DNA of 64,000 nucleotides, taken from Megaustenia siamemsis (Eukaryota; Mollusca; Gastropoda; Stylommatophora; Ariophantidae). The notes beneath the pieces were generated by a model, which did no database searches, was not told the DNA's origin, and was given only the letters and a program-made list of their open reading frames with translations. Each line of letters opens with the position of its first letter. The first letter of the stretch is position 1. Positions 44,640 through 56,774 of this stretch are shown here, piece after piece. The stretch is taken from assembly GCA_032433765.1 (NCBI GenBank), contig JAVIAB010000124.1, positions 92,622,845-92,686,844 on the forward strand. Direction: 5' to 3'. The translations under genes were made by a program, and so were the position numbers.

Positions 44640-45838
44640 AATTTTTAAAAGTTCATGATTATAGCTGTCTTGCACTATAGTAGTGATAATAAGTGGTAGA
44701 TAACATTAAATATAACTAAACAGTACAGGGAAATATGATTGTCATGAAGTTTTTTAACAAGAAAGGTATAAACATAATAGGGGAGCGTCAATATGTCGGA
44801 TAGCAGGTAGGAACCAAGAAGCTCAATCTGAAAAGTGTTCCTTGTTGCAGTCTCCTCATATTCCAAGTCCGGCTTGCAGGCGGAGCTACTGAGTTTATTG
44901 CTCTGTGCACACCGTGAGCTGTTTATCATGCAGATTGTGTTTCGATATTCCGATTGCTTACGACGAATGATGATATTGTATGACGTGGGTCAGTTTGGCT
45001 GAGTTAGCTTTTAGTATCGCTTGGCCTTATGTCTTTTGGCGTGTGCTGTAGCTGCTATGATGATGACTGCAGCTGCCATTCTTTGTTTTGGATCCTTCAG
45101 TGAGTTGAGTTTTAATGTGGATGATTCCACTCGCACGGGCGGTTAAGCAATTATGAATTTTAATTCTTTTGCAGCGCTAGCGCAGCCTTCGAATATCCAT
45201 AAACATAACAATTAGGGCAAGTAACAGAGCAACTACATTTTAAAATAAAGTGATTTGTTTATTCAAACATTACCATAGGACAGAGGCATATGGACACTTG
45301 GTATTAAAACAGGCAGAAAATTGAAATCTTTGAAATTTAGATTTATAAAAGAATGAAAAGTGATGAAATGATATAGAAAAAAAAATGAAGTTTTTAAAAC
45401 AAAGCTTAACAAGAAAAAATTACAATTGAACCCTATTCGAACAAGAAAAGGTAAATTGAAAACAAATTATGAAGTTCACCATGTTGATATTTTAAAATCG
45501 GTTATTAAACCGCAACAATAATTTGCAAACTGGGTATCTTCCTTTTGTATGTATCCCTTTACGTATTTCTTTATTTATTAATCATTTTTGGCACCACCTA
45601 TAAATCACAGGGAGCATTTATTTGTAGTTACAGAAAACTAATAAACTATTGCTATAATACCTACTTTACAATGATTAAGGTTTGCGTATTTAACACAATG
45701 AATTGCTCTTCCCTTATATGTATTATTTATAGATTTATCGACGTCAAGGAAATGCTAATAGAAAGTTATTATATTGTATATTCTGATGTTAAAACTAACA
45801 TTAACACTTATTACATTTCAGAAATAAGGTTCCAATTT
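44640..45838. other. No gene recognised
   Basis: Counterpart of 3730-3755 plus 5704-6840 with the LINE absent. An 84-aa hydrophobic minus frame (44675-44929) is broken in copy A, so I do not call it. Confidence 0.55.
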
Positions 45839-46192
45839 AACAAGGTTACTTGCTGTGGTACAATTATATACAAAACAGAAACGTGGGCTACCTATAAAGG
45901 GCAGGAGAAAAGGTTAAACAACTTTCATATCCGTCTCTTTCGAAAGATTATGAATAGCAAAAAGCAGTAAAAAGTGACGAAATATAATGTCATACAACAA
46001 GCCAAAGTCCTAGCCATCATAGCAACACTTAGGAGTCGTAGACTAAGGTGGCTGGGACATGTCAGAACAATGACAAGTTACCGTATTCCCAAACAAATAT
46101 TATATAGCGAACTTAAGGACGGGAAGAGACAAAAGGGCAGACCAGTGTTGAGATGTTTAGATGGGTACATAGCAACAAAGAGAAGCGCTTGA
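45838..46192 (+). mobile_element. LINE C-terminal fragment (family 5), copy B
   Basis: KVTCCGTIIYKTETWATYKGQEKRL, a stop, then IATLRSRRLRWLGHV, ELKDGKRQKGRPVLRCLDGY. Counterpart of 6840-7206 and slightly better preserved. Confidence 0.78.
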
Positions 46193-46314
46193 TAATTGGA
46201 CATGCTGGTCTTACGCCATCTCAAAGATAGACCAAAATTACTGGACATAATGTGGGGAACTCAAGCATTGCAGAGAGCAACAGTGGTTGTCGAGAGAGAA
46301 AACATAAACAAAAA

Positions 46315-46450
46315 TCTCAACTGGTGCATCCTGGATTTGAACTCAAAACCCTTCTGTCTCGATGCTGACGTCTTGCCTGCATACCAACCAGCCCTCCCTC
46401 CTCCAAAGAACATTAGACACCCCGAAGCAGGATCGAACCCGTAGTCCTCT
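46315..46450 (-). mobile_element. tRNA-derived SINE-like fragment, copy B
   Basis: The minus strand has GGTTGGTATGCAGGCAAGAC and GAGTTCAAATCCAGG. Counterpart of 7320-7480. Confidence 0.5.
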
Positions 46451-46775
46451 TCACAGCACGTTGCCATGAGACTACAAATTACTGTAAACGACCAACTAAT
46501 ACACTTTAAAAAGTTGCTATCTTTGTTGATGTCTTTCACTCCTGTGTAATCATAACCAGAGTATATGGTTACGAACATTGCTCGGGAATAAATTGAATAT
46601 ATGTATTTGTTAAAGACATGGATCTCCTGGGTAGAGTAGGACTGACAAATTACGTTGTAAACACAGGTCGAAACAGCAGGAATAGTTCCATCTAGTCGTT
46701 CATAATGAAATATTCATTTTCATTATTTGTCTCCACTTTAAACTACTGAAAACTACTATTCCTATTTTGTAAACG

Positions 46776-49761
46776 CAGTGGCGTATACTTAATATAAGCA
46801 AGGCAAGCATTGCATGCCTTCAAGAGTTGCGAAAATGATAAACCAGTCAGTGATCTATCCCCCATCCAAACTTAGCCCTTGCAGCATTGCTCAAAAATAT
46901 ATTTTAAAATGTTTTTCTCACAAATCTGAATTTTTCTAAAAATTAGTGCTGGCAACACTGACGTTAAAAGAAAATTGTATATGTCCAATCGTTTTTTATG
47001 ATAGTTGAACTAGCCCGCTCTGAAGCAATTTTGAAGTTGCTTTCGTTAAAATAGTCCCTTTACATATAAGCGCAGTGATATACTGTGTGTGTTTTATTAA
47101 ATCCGTGTCTCCACAGTAAGCTTGCGATGAAAAAAAAAATAAATACATTGTATGATTCAATCACTATTATAACAATTTAGCACTGGCAAATAATAAATTG
47201 ATTGATGAACATTTATTTACTGGTGTGAAACAGTGCAATTTCTATGTTCTAGTACTTTTATTTGAATGTTAAACTAATGATACCAATGCAAGCAATTATA
47301 ATCTTGAATGCCTACACACACACTTGTTTAGTAAACCATTTCTGGTAATTTTTGGTACACGTCACGTGATTTTACTCAACACACACGCACATTTACACAG
47401 CGATGTGGTTTCGATTTCAAACCTTCAGAATTCAAAACTTCAAACGTGATTTTAATCAGCTGATATTTAATATTTTGTGTTTGTACAGAAACATGTTGAA
47501 TTGCTATTGTTAATTACTAAACTTGGTATATTTGTTTACTGTGGTTATTATGGCTGATTCTATTAATGATGTTGTAGATTTATTTGAACGACCGTTTCAA
47601 TCGCGAACATTTAATGAAAAATTGGACTTGGTAAAAAAGGGCAGACCGATTCCTGCGTTAAGCAGTTTGAAACGAGAAGGAACAAAACGTGTCCGTTCAT
47701 TTAACAATGATTTATATAAGAAAGTCGTTTGGCTTTGTGGTTCGGAATCATTATGTAAGTTATTTTGCTGGCCATGTATATTGTTTGTAAATGACACTTC
47801 GCCTTGGAACAGCAGACAACGCGGGTATTCTGATTTAAATAATTTACATAACGCTATTTCAAGACACGAAAAGTCTGAAAGTCATATTCACGCTTGGATA
47901 GCGTTACAAGTGTTTGGCTCCAGCAGAATTGATGTTCAATTGGATTTTCAGAAAAAAGAAAGTATTATGAAACACAATGAAACAGTTAAAGAAAATCGAG
48001 AAATCCTAAAGAGGTTAATTGCTGTTACTTGTTTTTTAGGAAAACAAGAATTAGCTTTTCGTGGTCACAGCGAGGGGAGTGATTCCACTAATCGTGGGAA
48101 CTACATTGAAGCTTTAAATTTTTAGCAGAGTTTGATGAAAAATTGCATCAGCATCTCATGACGTCAAATATATTCACGGGTCTTTCCCCATTAATACAGA
48201 ACGATCTTATCCAAAGTGTGAACAATGTAATAACTGCAGAAGTGAAATTTCAGATTCAATCGTCCAGATTTGTCGCCATCCTAATTGACGAGACCTCTGA
48301 TGTAACAAACTTGTCTCAGCTGTCAGTTGTTTTTAGATATATTTATAATGGTAATATTTACGAAAGATTTATTGGCTTTCATGACGTTAGCTCTGACAGA
48401 TCTGCACAAGCATTGTCAAAACTGGCTTTAGACAGTCTTGATCAATTTGACTGTAGAGAAAAACTAGTAGCACAAACTTATGATGGTGCAGCAGTAATGG
48501 CAGGCCAATTGAATGGTGTGCAGACGAGAGTTAGGGAAGTTGTTTCTCAGGCATTATTCATCCATTGCTATGCACACAAACTTAATTTAGCACTGTCTCA
48601 AGCTGTCTCATGCATAAGTGCGTGTAGAATATTCTTTTCGTCACTTAGCAGTTTTGCTTCATTTTTTACTCATTCAGCAAAGAGAACACATTTGTTGGAC
48701 ACCATAGTGAAAAAACGGTTTCCCAAGCTGGCGGCAACCAGATGGAATTATTCCAGTCGTTTAGTACAGACTGTTTCTGAATATCATAATGAATTAATAG
48801 ATTTATTTGAATGCATTTTGGAACGACCTGGTGATTGGGATCACGCAACAATTAATGAAGCAGTTGGATTTATGTCAAACCTAGGAGATTTTGAATTCAA
48901 TTTCCTTTTGGCTGTGTTCACCGATATTTTTTCGATGACAGATGTTGTATTTAATATCCTTCAGTCAAATTCACTGGACCCCACATATTGCTCTAGAGAG
49001 ATAGTTGAGTTAAAAGAAAAATTGTTCACAATGCGCAATACTGGCTTTGATTCAATTTGGGCCAAAATAGAGTTCAAGTGTGGTCCTCCAACAAAGAGAA
49101 GAAAGCGAGAATCCTCAGTTATCCCAAAGGATGAGTACAGAAGGCTGTATTGTGAAATTCATGATACGGTAAACTGCCAGTTACAAAGCCGGTTTGATTC
49201 TCTGTCAGATTTGTCATTTCTTGAAATTTTTGAATCGTAAGAAATTTTTAACATTTTCAAAAGAGTTTCCAGAAGAGCAGTTTTCCAAACTGAACGGAAT
49301 ATATGGGAAATATTTTGATATAGTAAGACTGAGATCTGAATTAAAGGCAATGTTTGTATCCCAACACTTTAAAGAAATGTATGTGTCCGACATTCATAGA
49401 TTTCTTTTGAACAAAGGACTTCACAGTGGTCTTCCAGAACTTCATAAACTTTGTGAATTAATATTGACAATTCCTGCATCGTCGTCTTCAGTGGAACGTT
49501 CGTTTTCTGCATTAAAACGCATTAAAAATTTCATAAGGAACTCGCAGGGGCAATGTCGTCTTTCTGCTCTATCAATGATGTCAATTGAAAAAGACCTTCT
49601 TGTAGAGATGAAAGGCAATGATGACTTTTATAACAAAGTAACAGAGGACTTTAGCAGAAAGAGCCGCAGAATAGAACTGAACTTCAAATAACTGGGTGAG
49701 TAGAAAATTATCATTTTTTAAAAGTTGCATGCTCTCTTTCAGACCCCAGGATACGCCACTG
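46776..49761 (+). mobile_element. hAT transposon, only in copy B
   Basis: A 2986-bp element with TIRs CAGTGGCGTATaCT and CAGTGGCGTATcCT (14 bp, one mismatch) and a perfect 8-bp TSD tgtaaacg (46768-46775 and 49762-49769). Copy A shows the unoccupied site at about 7783-7800 (tgtaaacatatc). It encodes one transposase with two single-base frameshifts. The 774 bp before the gene and 70 bp after it are non-coding. Confidence 0.96.
47550..49691 (+). pseudogene. hAT transposase with two 1-base frameshifts
   Basis: About 713 aa in three frame segments. Segment 1 (47550-48120) starts MADSINDVVDLFERPF and holds a TTF/BED-like zinc finger (CKLFCWPCILF ... H). Segment 2 (48121-49229) holds catalytic motifs AILIDETSDVTN and QTYDGAAVM and a helical insert. 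Segment 3 (49230-49691) holds the dimerisation domain with IPASSSSVERSFSALKRIKN, which includes the catalytic glutamate. The first break looks like one T lost in the run at 48118-48123, the second one T gained near 49230. Every other codon is intact, so it is very young, or the breaks are sequencing errors. The family includes ZMYM1-like domesticated proteins. Confidence 0.9.
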
Positions 49762-49867
49762 TGTAAACGTATCTCTTTCTCTGAAACGCTTCACTGATCT
49801 GTCGCCTCAGAAGTTTCTGTTCATACAACTTTCCATTTATTATTATTTGTCTCTAAAATGTGAGGCC

Positions 49868-49953
49868 CATGTCTTACTTGAAGAAAGGAAATATTAGAAA
49901 AATAATGGATTGTGGCTTGCTCAGCCGAACGATTTAATTAGCTTGTTAGACTC
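49868..49953 (+). pseudogene. C-terminal scrap of DD83E-type transposase, copy B
   Basis: LLEERKY, stop, then NNGLWLAQPNDLISLLDSS. Same fusion as at 7885. Confidence 0.68.
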
Positions 49954-50545
49954 GTCTGCCCTGTCAGTATTCACAGCTCTCAAAAGCCCCAGGAACAATG
50001 AACTAGATGACTTGAGAACAATCATATACCAACTATGCAATGAATTCCAGAGAGCAGTCAATCAATGGATACCTTCACACTGTAATATACACGGAAAAGA
50101 ACGCTCAGACAAATTAGCTAAAGAGGGAGAGTGATTACCACAAGAGAACCATCCGTCAGTTGATGAAGCCAAATCCATCATCAAAGGTCAGTATCATGTA
50201 AAATAGAAACGAAACACCCAAAGCATAACGAGAGGGACGGATACCTCCAACTATCAGGGAGGGATCAAGCCATCATACTTCACCTACGCACTGACCACAA
50301 TAGAATAAGAAACCATATGTTCATCAGACTCAAAATAGATACAACCAGCCTATGCCACTGTATACTGGACAACATGACAACAAAACATGTTCTACAGGAT
50401 TGCGCCCCCCCCCCCCATACACGGACCTGAGAAGGACAACGTGGTCCACACCAACCTCGGTGGAAGAGAAACTATATTGGCAATCGAATCACTTAAACTG
50501 ACAGCTGACTTCATGAGGGAGTCTGAAATCCTACTCTGATTGAGA
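49954..50545 (+). pseudogene. LINE RNase H and zinc-knuckle fragment, copy B
   Basis: LSVFTALKSPRNNELDDL, then NQWIPSHCNIHGKERSDKLAKEG (catalytic SHC histidine kept). After stops come LRTDHNRIRNHMFIRLKID and LHCILDNMTTKHVLQDC. A C-run interrupts the end. Confidence 0.8.
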
Positions 50546-50554
50546 CTTGATCGC

Positions 50555-50556
<2 letters not shown>

Positions 50557-50595
<39 letters not shown>
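50557..50595. repeat. (GA)n microsatellite
   Basis: Shorter counterpart of 8577-8637, beginning with gagagagacag. Confidence 0.9.
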
Positions 50596-50596
<1 letters not shown>

Positions 50597-51460
50597 CGTC
50601 TGATTCTAAATGAGCGTCATTACACGAAATAAATTTGCTTGCCGCCATGTTGATTTCAAATTATAAAACAAATATTTTTTCATTACCATTTCAATTATCC
50701 CGAAAGTTGGTTACACCACTGGATATAACTAATTATATTTTATTCAGTAAAAGAAATATTCACTATCATTTATGTTTCATAATCCTTCTGATAATTGTTT
50801 CATAGAAACATGTAGTCTACTAGATGAAACCAACCCAAATAATTCGTTACTATATTAACAGGCTGCCCACATTTTAATGATACAGTTATGGCTTATCAAA
50901 AGTCAAGAACATTTTAAGCTTACTGTAAATTCTACGTTTTGAAAGGCGCAATAATTGATGAATTGACAACCATCAAAGGAATCATGAACTTTAAATAAAC
51001 AGCATTATCTAAATTATTTTTAAAAAATTGCAAACTCATGGACAATGTAAAAATCATGGAGATCCGTCCAGTGGTTTCCGACATATTTGATGAAGTTTGA
51101 GGGCATGCGTTTTGAAATAAACTGTAGAAAATTATGCACATGTTCACTAATCTGTTCTGTTAGCTGATATTTCTCATATTCAAGTTTCAATTCTTAAACA
51201 GCGTTCAATTTTCTATGTTCAGTATAATACACTGTAATGTGTAAATCATCTTTGATGGATTTAGTTTTTAAACAGAGGTCAACACAAGTGCCTCACTTTT
51301 TACTCAAAAGATGTCCTTTTATGCGTCAGATTTCTGTTCCTCATTCCCTGTACAGTTGACGTGTTTTAATGACATGATCTGGAGTCTAGACTGACTGGGT
51401 TGGCATGTGCAATAGTGGTTGTTATAAGTTGACTGTTTTATATGTGCTTCTTCTCTTCGG
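50597..51460. other. No gene recognised
   Basis: Counterpart of 8640-9518. No frame is open in both copies. Confidence 0.55.
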
Positions 51461-51520
51461 TTCTCGATAAGCAGAACTATCTAATTGTGCATAGACACCT
51501 TCAAGGTTCCACATAGGGTA
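51461..51520. repeat. Single shortened unit of the 51-bp repeat
   Basis: ggttctcgataagcagaact, then an internal deletion (atctaattgtgc) and ttcaaggttcca. Copy A has over six units at the same place. Confidence 0.9.
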
Positions 51521-51903
51521 CCGCAACTGTTTGGTAATGATCTCTTCTCGTGAAGTACTTGTCGAGCACGTTAATTGGCTGAATTACAGTACGTGTAAAA
51601 GTTCCACTTGGGGCCAATCAGGAAGACACATTATGTCTTTAAGGGTGAGGGTTGAGGACAATTATTGAAGTCTTCTTATCCATATTCTTATTAAAATGTG
51701 GTCTGTCAATAAGGAAATGTAGGTGTCTATATTTTATTTTAGTGCGCAGAGGGTTTTTCTAAGAGGATATTTATTGAAGGAGCTTACTTATACAGTCGCT
51801 TACGGACATGCAATATTTTATAATGGAAAGAACAGTACTTTAACACACAAGCTCACGCGTTTACACTTTCAAATGGAACTCACATTATTAAACAAATATT
51901 TAC

Positions 51904-52081
51904 CTAGGAGGCTGACATTTACTGAATCGTTAAAGCCTTGTTTCGCAAAATACTCGATGTTGATAATGTCTGTGACGATGCCAAATATGTTGATTAATTG
52001 ACACACAACACCATAGGTAACACAAGAATAGATCTGTGCAATTGTATAACTAACCAGGAATATATCTTCAGTAGATGACAT
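51904..52081 (-). CDS. Second GPCR exon-1 cassette, copy B
   Basis: 178 bp, MSSTEDIFLVSYTIAQIYSC to NVSLL plus one base, donor CTAG|gtaaat at 51903. It is open and its phase fits exon 2 at 43018-43232. It differs from its A counterpart (10217) by several residues, and its end NDSVNVSLLG is closer to the first cassette. Alternative first exon or stranded duplicate. Confidence 0.65.
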
Positions 52082-52346
52082 CGTACGTTAGTGTTTTAAT
52101 TTAATTAATAGACTTATGTTGAAAGAGCGTGAGGTAAATCAAAGTAGCTTTACAAACCGTAACATAGTTGCTTTTGTGGATCTCAGCGCATTGTTATTCT
52201 TCAAGCTATACTCAACAAACTAGTACATTTACGCATTATTATAGTTTGTAACAATATATTTCACTGTAAAACCCACGGCATTTTTAGGAAAAGTAGTTTA
52301 TTTATTTTCCTAATGTTTAATTCTCTCTTTTATTCACCGTTTTATA

Positions 52347-52348
<2 letters not shown>

Positions 52349-52426
<78 letters not shown>
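52349..52426. repeat. (CT)n(AT)n compound microsatellite
   Basis: About 18 CT then about 20 AT dinucleotides. Counterpart of 13064-13158. Confidence 0.95.
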
Positions 52427-52429
<3 letters not shown>

Positions 52430-53505
52430 ATATATTTACAACAAGAAAGCGATCGGTCTACTCACGTAAAGGAAAATACAATTAATAAATTTTAAAATTA
52501 AAAAAAGTGTTATACCTAAGCATTCATATATGAGGCATGCAATAATGGTAAGAATACAGGTAGTTGAGTTGAAACACCTGAAATATTGATTAAATGAAGT
52601 ATTGAAAAAAAAAATACTGGGTGGCCGGGAAAAAAATAAAACAATGAAGTTTAGAAATAGCTAAAATTAGAGCTATTTAACACGGTGCAAGCAAGATAAA
52701 TAAACATTTTATGATAAATAATAGTGATCCCTCCTTGGAAAGTCATCTTGTAGGGGAAGCGATAAGAAGCAGACAAAGATTAAAGTGAAATGAGATCATG
52801 AAGTTACAGAGGAAATAATCTATGACTGCGTGCTCTGTGAAAAGCTTCTATAGAAAACCGAGGTGTGGAGGCCAGAAGTACCCAAAGAAACGATAAGATC
52901 TAGGAAGGTGACAGAGGAAGTGGATATACAAGATGTGAACTTGATAGCTTTGTGATAGCCACCAATGTGGTCGATAAACCTGGAGACGTCATCCTCAGGT
53001 AGATCGGCAAGTCCGAAGCAGTCATCAATGTACCGAAGGTATATGATGGGAAGGGGACCTCTCCAGGTTTATCAACTATATTGGTGGCTATCACAAAGCT
53101 ATCAAGTTCACATCTTGTATATCCACTTCCTCTGTCACCTTCCTAGATCTTATCGTTTCTTTGGGTACTTCTGACCTCCACACCTCAGTTTTCTATAAAC
53201 CCACAGACGCCCAATGTTATCTTCTCTACACTTCATCCTATTCACCTTCTTGTATTGATTCTATTCCGTTCTCTCAGTTATTGCGTCTCCGTCGCATCTG
53301 CCAGGATGACCAAGATTTCCTCCGACAGGCTCACCTCATGTTAGGTTTCTTCAGCCGCCGGCTTTATCTAGACTCGATCCTCCAGTCTGCCCTCCAGCGG
53401 GTCCTCCTTATCTCCCGTCCGGAGGCACTCACTCCTTCCAACCGCCCCCCCCCCCTCTGAGAGAACTATACTCACCCTCACATATCATCCTCACAACTTA
53501 TTATT

Positions 53506-54108
53506 GTGAAGATACCCAACCGCTACCGTTCCATTCTCCTCTCTGATCCCACTACCCGTCTACTTTTTAGTGACCCCCCGATGATCGCTTTCAAGCGCGA
53601 CAGGAATTTGAGAGATATTCTGGTTAGAAGCCATCTCCCTCGCTCCCACCCTCAACACTTCGGTACGGCCCCTTGTGGTCGTAACTGTATCACCTGTGCC
53701 TATGTGCTCCCTACTGACTCGGTCTTATTCCCTAATGGACGGTTTGAGATCAAGCATAGCTTCACATGTGTGTCCCGCAACATCATTTATGCCATCATAT
53801 GCCAACGATGCCACATGACCTATATTGGTGAGTTTGGGAGAAGATTAGCGGAAAGATTTTGTGAACATCTACGACATGTCCAACAGAATACTGGTGCTCC
53901 AGTGTCTTCCCACTTCAACTCCCCTGATCACAAGGGCAAAGACAACATCCGTGTCACTGGGATTGTCCTTTGTCACTCTGGCGACCGCAGCCGCTATACT
54001 TTGGAAAATTGCCTCATAGTCCAGTATGGTTCGCTGACACCACGAGGCATGAATGTATCACACTCATACACACAGTTTCATTTTGATTACGCCATCCCTT
54101 TTGCGTAG
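53506..54108 (+). pseudogene. Penelope GIY-YIG endonuclease ORF
   Basis: A 200-aa open segment, preceded by a C-run frameshift near 53450 that separates it from 53161-53460. Motifs: CGRNCITCAYVLP (the zinc-binding CxxC..C region typical of these elements), YAIICQRCHMTYIGEFGRRL, the catalytic arginine region AERFCEH, and the terminal ENCLIVQYGS. The N-terminal RT is only partly present upstream. The GIY-YIG nuclease nicks target DNA to prime reverse transcription. Confidence 0.88.
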
Positions 54109-54582
54109 TCTTCTCTACTGCTCATATTTGGGCTCTTTGGTCTATCTACTATGCCATGCTATTTATAGTTCTCCTCTTCTAGTCCCCAATGAGACACTTC
54201 GGTGATACCTTTTTTTCTGTGCTCCTTACACCTCATTTGTTTTTATTGTACTCTCAGACATCTTACTCTTACCACCTTTTGAGCACCTGTTAGTCTACTG
54301 TTCTACTCTCTCACCTTTGTGTTTGCACACTGACCCCGGTGTGAACTTCTCTGGTTCTGTGTGCATTTGCTCACATTTCTGCACGTTTCTGCACATACAC
54401 GACAGCCATACTCATGTTACCATTTCCTTTTCATTTTGACCTCGGTCTGACACACAGAATAGACATTTTTATTTTCTTTAACATATTTCGATTATTTTTG
54501 TTTTGGATGTTTCGTTACGGGCTAGCTATGTAGGAATAGTTTTACTTACATATCCGTGTGTGTGTTTTTTTGTTTGTTCCTG

Positions 54583-54608
54583 CTGAAGGCCTATTGGGCC
54601 GAAACGTC
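54583..54608 (+). ncRNA. Degenerate hammerhead-like motif at Penelope 3' end
   Basis: CTGAAG, GGCC-type hairpin arms, then GAAACGTC. The A9 position is not satisfied and the flanks do not pair as stem I in my reading, so activity is doubtful. The inverse copy is at 15574-15599. Confidence 0.3.
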
Positions 54609-55849
54609 GTTTAATCTGTGTCGTCTACTTATCGCGCAAAGCTTCTAACATACCATTTTTTCTATGTTTTATTTTTCCTGCTCTGTAAAGGCAAGATACA
54701 TAATACATTTGCCATCCATAGTAACTAAATTTTGATGCGGAGACGGCACATTATAAACATACTCAAAATTACTCACACACGCGTATATATATATATAGTC
54801 GTGAATGTATGTGTATAATATACATATATAAACATGTTGCACATTATAAAATCATTATTGTCTGATAAAAAATAAAATAGTAGGTTGCATGCATGAAACT
54901 TATTCTCGCAAATAATACTCAGAAAAGTGGTCATGGTATCGTACTTTATAAACACACTGGACAAATAGTTGTTTTTTATCACTTCATGTAAAGTTTGAAT
55001 TATTGATTGTTAAAGTTGAAGAACAACAATTACAAATATCTAAATGGTTAGAATATTGACCGACATCAATGTCTAACTATAAATTAAAATACTAAAATAT
55101 GCAATTTTTTCGGAGGTGATATTTATATTAAAAAATACATTTTTTCCCATTCCCACTACTAACGATTAATGTTTAAAGTAAAATATACTTTATCTTAGAC
55201 ATTTATGGCTTGATTATATTTTTATGTTGGTCTGTAATTCGTCATTTATAAGATGGAGCATGTAGATTTATATGGACCATGTTATAATTTCTGGCTACTG
55301 GCATTAACAAATACCAAAGCATATACTTGTTAATTAAAATGCAATATGTTGTAATAGTTTTGATAAATACGTTTCTTTTCGCCAATTCTACGAAGAACTG
55401 GTAAATACAAAATAATATATTATTTCGATTCAGTAATTTTCTCGTAATTGTTTTCTCCTATTTAATTTATCCACTCATTCTTTGCGTATCGAGGATGACA
55501 CAGCTTTCAATCTTTTGCTCTTCTGGCAGCCTTAAAAGCTGTATTTTCTTTCTGTCATAGAGTTATGTAGAAGTGGTGCCTCCATATTGTTACTTATTAC
55601 TAATCTCTTGCAATGATCATTTCTATTTTGATATTGAATAGCATTTTAGGGTCACGAAGAATTCTATTCCTGGCAGACAAACCATTGTAATTAGTGTCAC
55701 TGTATTTCAAGCTCAAAGTAATCATTTGTCATTTATTTCGCTATGAGCTCTTTTCTAATTCTATTTCTTCTAGTCATTTCGAAAGCTTTCATAAAAAGTA
55801 TCATAATTTTGTAGCAAATATGTTTCTATTTACCCGCTACTATTCTTCA

Positions 55850-56210
55850 TTCATCATCATTGAGTGCCGTCTCCGAATCGAAGGTTGGCTACCATGGAGC
55901 GTCATTCCGCTCTGTCTCTTGCTTTGATAGTGCAGGTTGTCATAGGCTGGCTTGTCCATTTTTAGATGTTACTCGTCCATCTTAGTTTTGGCGTTTCTCT
56001 GCCTCTCTTACCTTGTATTTTCCCTTCTAAGATTACTTTTAGTAGGCTTTTGTGTCTTAACATGCCACACGATCTCATTTGTCTTGTTTGGATTATTTTT
56101 AGTAGTTTTATTTTCATTTGTAATTATTTTTAGACTTCGTAGTTTTTTTTAAATTTTCTTTCCATCCATTTATTCAAAATCTTCTATAAATCCACATTTC
56201 AAAGGTTTCA
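55850..56210 (-). mobile_element. LINE C-terminal fragment (family 2), copy B
   Basis: Counterpart of 15061-15425, with the (ATG)n end at 55853-55861. Continuous with the RT fragment to its right except for about 6 bp, whereas copy A has the Penelope tail here. Confidence 0.72.
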
Positions 56211-56216
56211 ATGATC

Positions 56217-56770
56217 TGTTCTGTTTTCTTTTATATATTTAATGTTTCTGCACCACACATGAACATTGAGAAGATATAAAACTGAGCTCTCCTTAGTTTT
56301 AGCCCTGGTTTCATTTGTTTTGATGTTAGTATATTTTTCATGACATTAAAATTACTTTTTGCTATACCTATTCTTTTGTTTATTTCAGTTTTGCAATTTC
56401 CATCACTGATTATATATATTATGTCCAAGATATTTGTAGCTCTGAACTGCCTGAAGGTCTATTCCTTTAAATTTGATATCCACTTTAAGCTGTGAGTGTT
56501 ATCTTTGTTTATGTCCACAATTTTAGTCTTTTTTTATATTCTTATATAATCCATATTTTTCGCTTGTCATGTTTATTTCGTTAAGTAATTGTGTTAGATC
56601 TTTAGGATTCTTGCTACATCATCATCAGCATATTTATAGTTATTGATTATCTTTGCATTGAATTTTGAGCCTGTCATCTCTGTGATGTTTTTAAAGATTT
56701 GATTAGTCTATAGATTGAATAAGCTTGGTGATAGGATGCATCCCTGTCTTATTCTTTTTTTTTATATCAA
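56217..56770 (-). pseudogene. LINE RT fragment (family 2), copy B
   Basis: The minus strand reads MDIIYIISDGNCKTEINKRIG, SNFNVMKNILTSKQMKPGLKLRRAQFYIFSMF, and a decayed IINNYKYADDD box. Counterpart of 15790-16345. Confidence 0.78.
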
Positions 56771-56774
56771 TAGG

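Larger units (their letters stand above)
52849..54637 (+). mobile_element. Penelope-like retroelement with inverted head, only in copy B
   Basis: Plus-strand coding from 53060: GGYHKAIKFTSCIS, TFLDLIVSLGTSDLHTSVFYKPTD (RT thumb of the Penelope type, with the YKPTD box), a linker, then a GIY-YIG endonuclease (IIYAIICQRCHMTYIGEFGRRLAERFCEH) ending FDYAIPFA at 54108. The left 138 bp (52849-52986) is the exact inverse of 53060-53197. The 73-bp spacer, read on the minus strand, holds YLRYIDDCFG, the catalytic RT box. The direct repeat aaagcttcta (52841-52850, 54638-54647) flanks it. The left part of RT is missing, so it is dead on arrival. Confidence 0.9.

Noticed and set aside
44675..44929. 84-aa hydrophobic minus-strand frame
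   Set aside because: The copy A counterpart has several stops, so the frame is not conserved.
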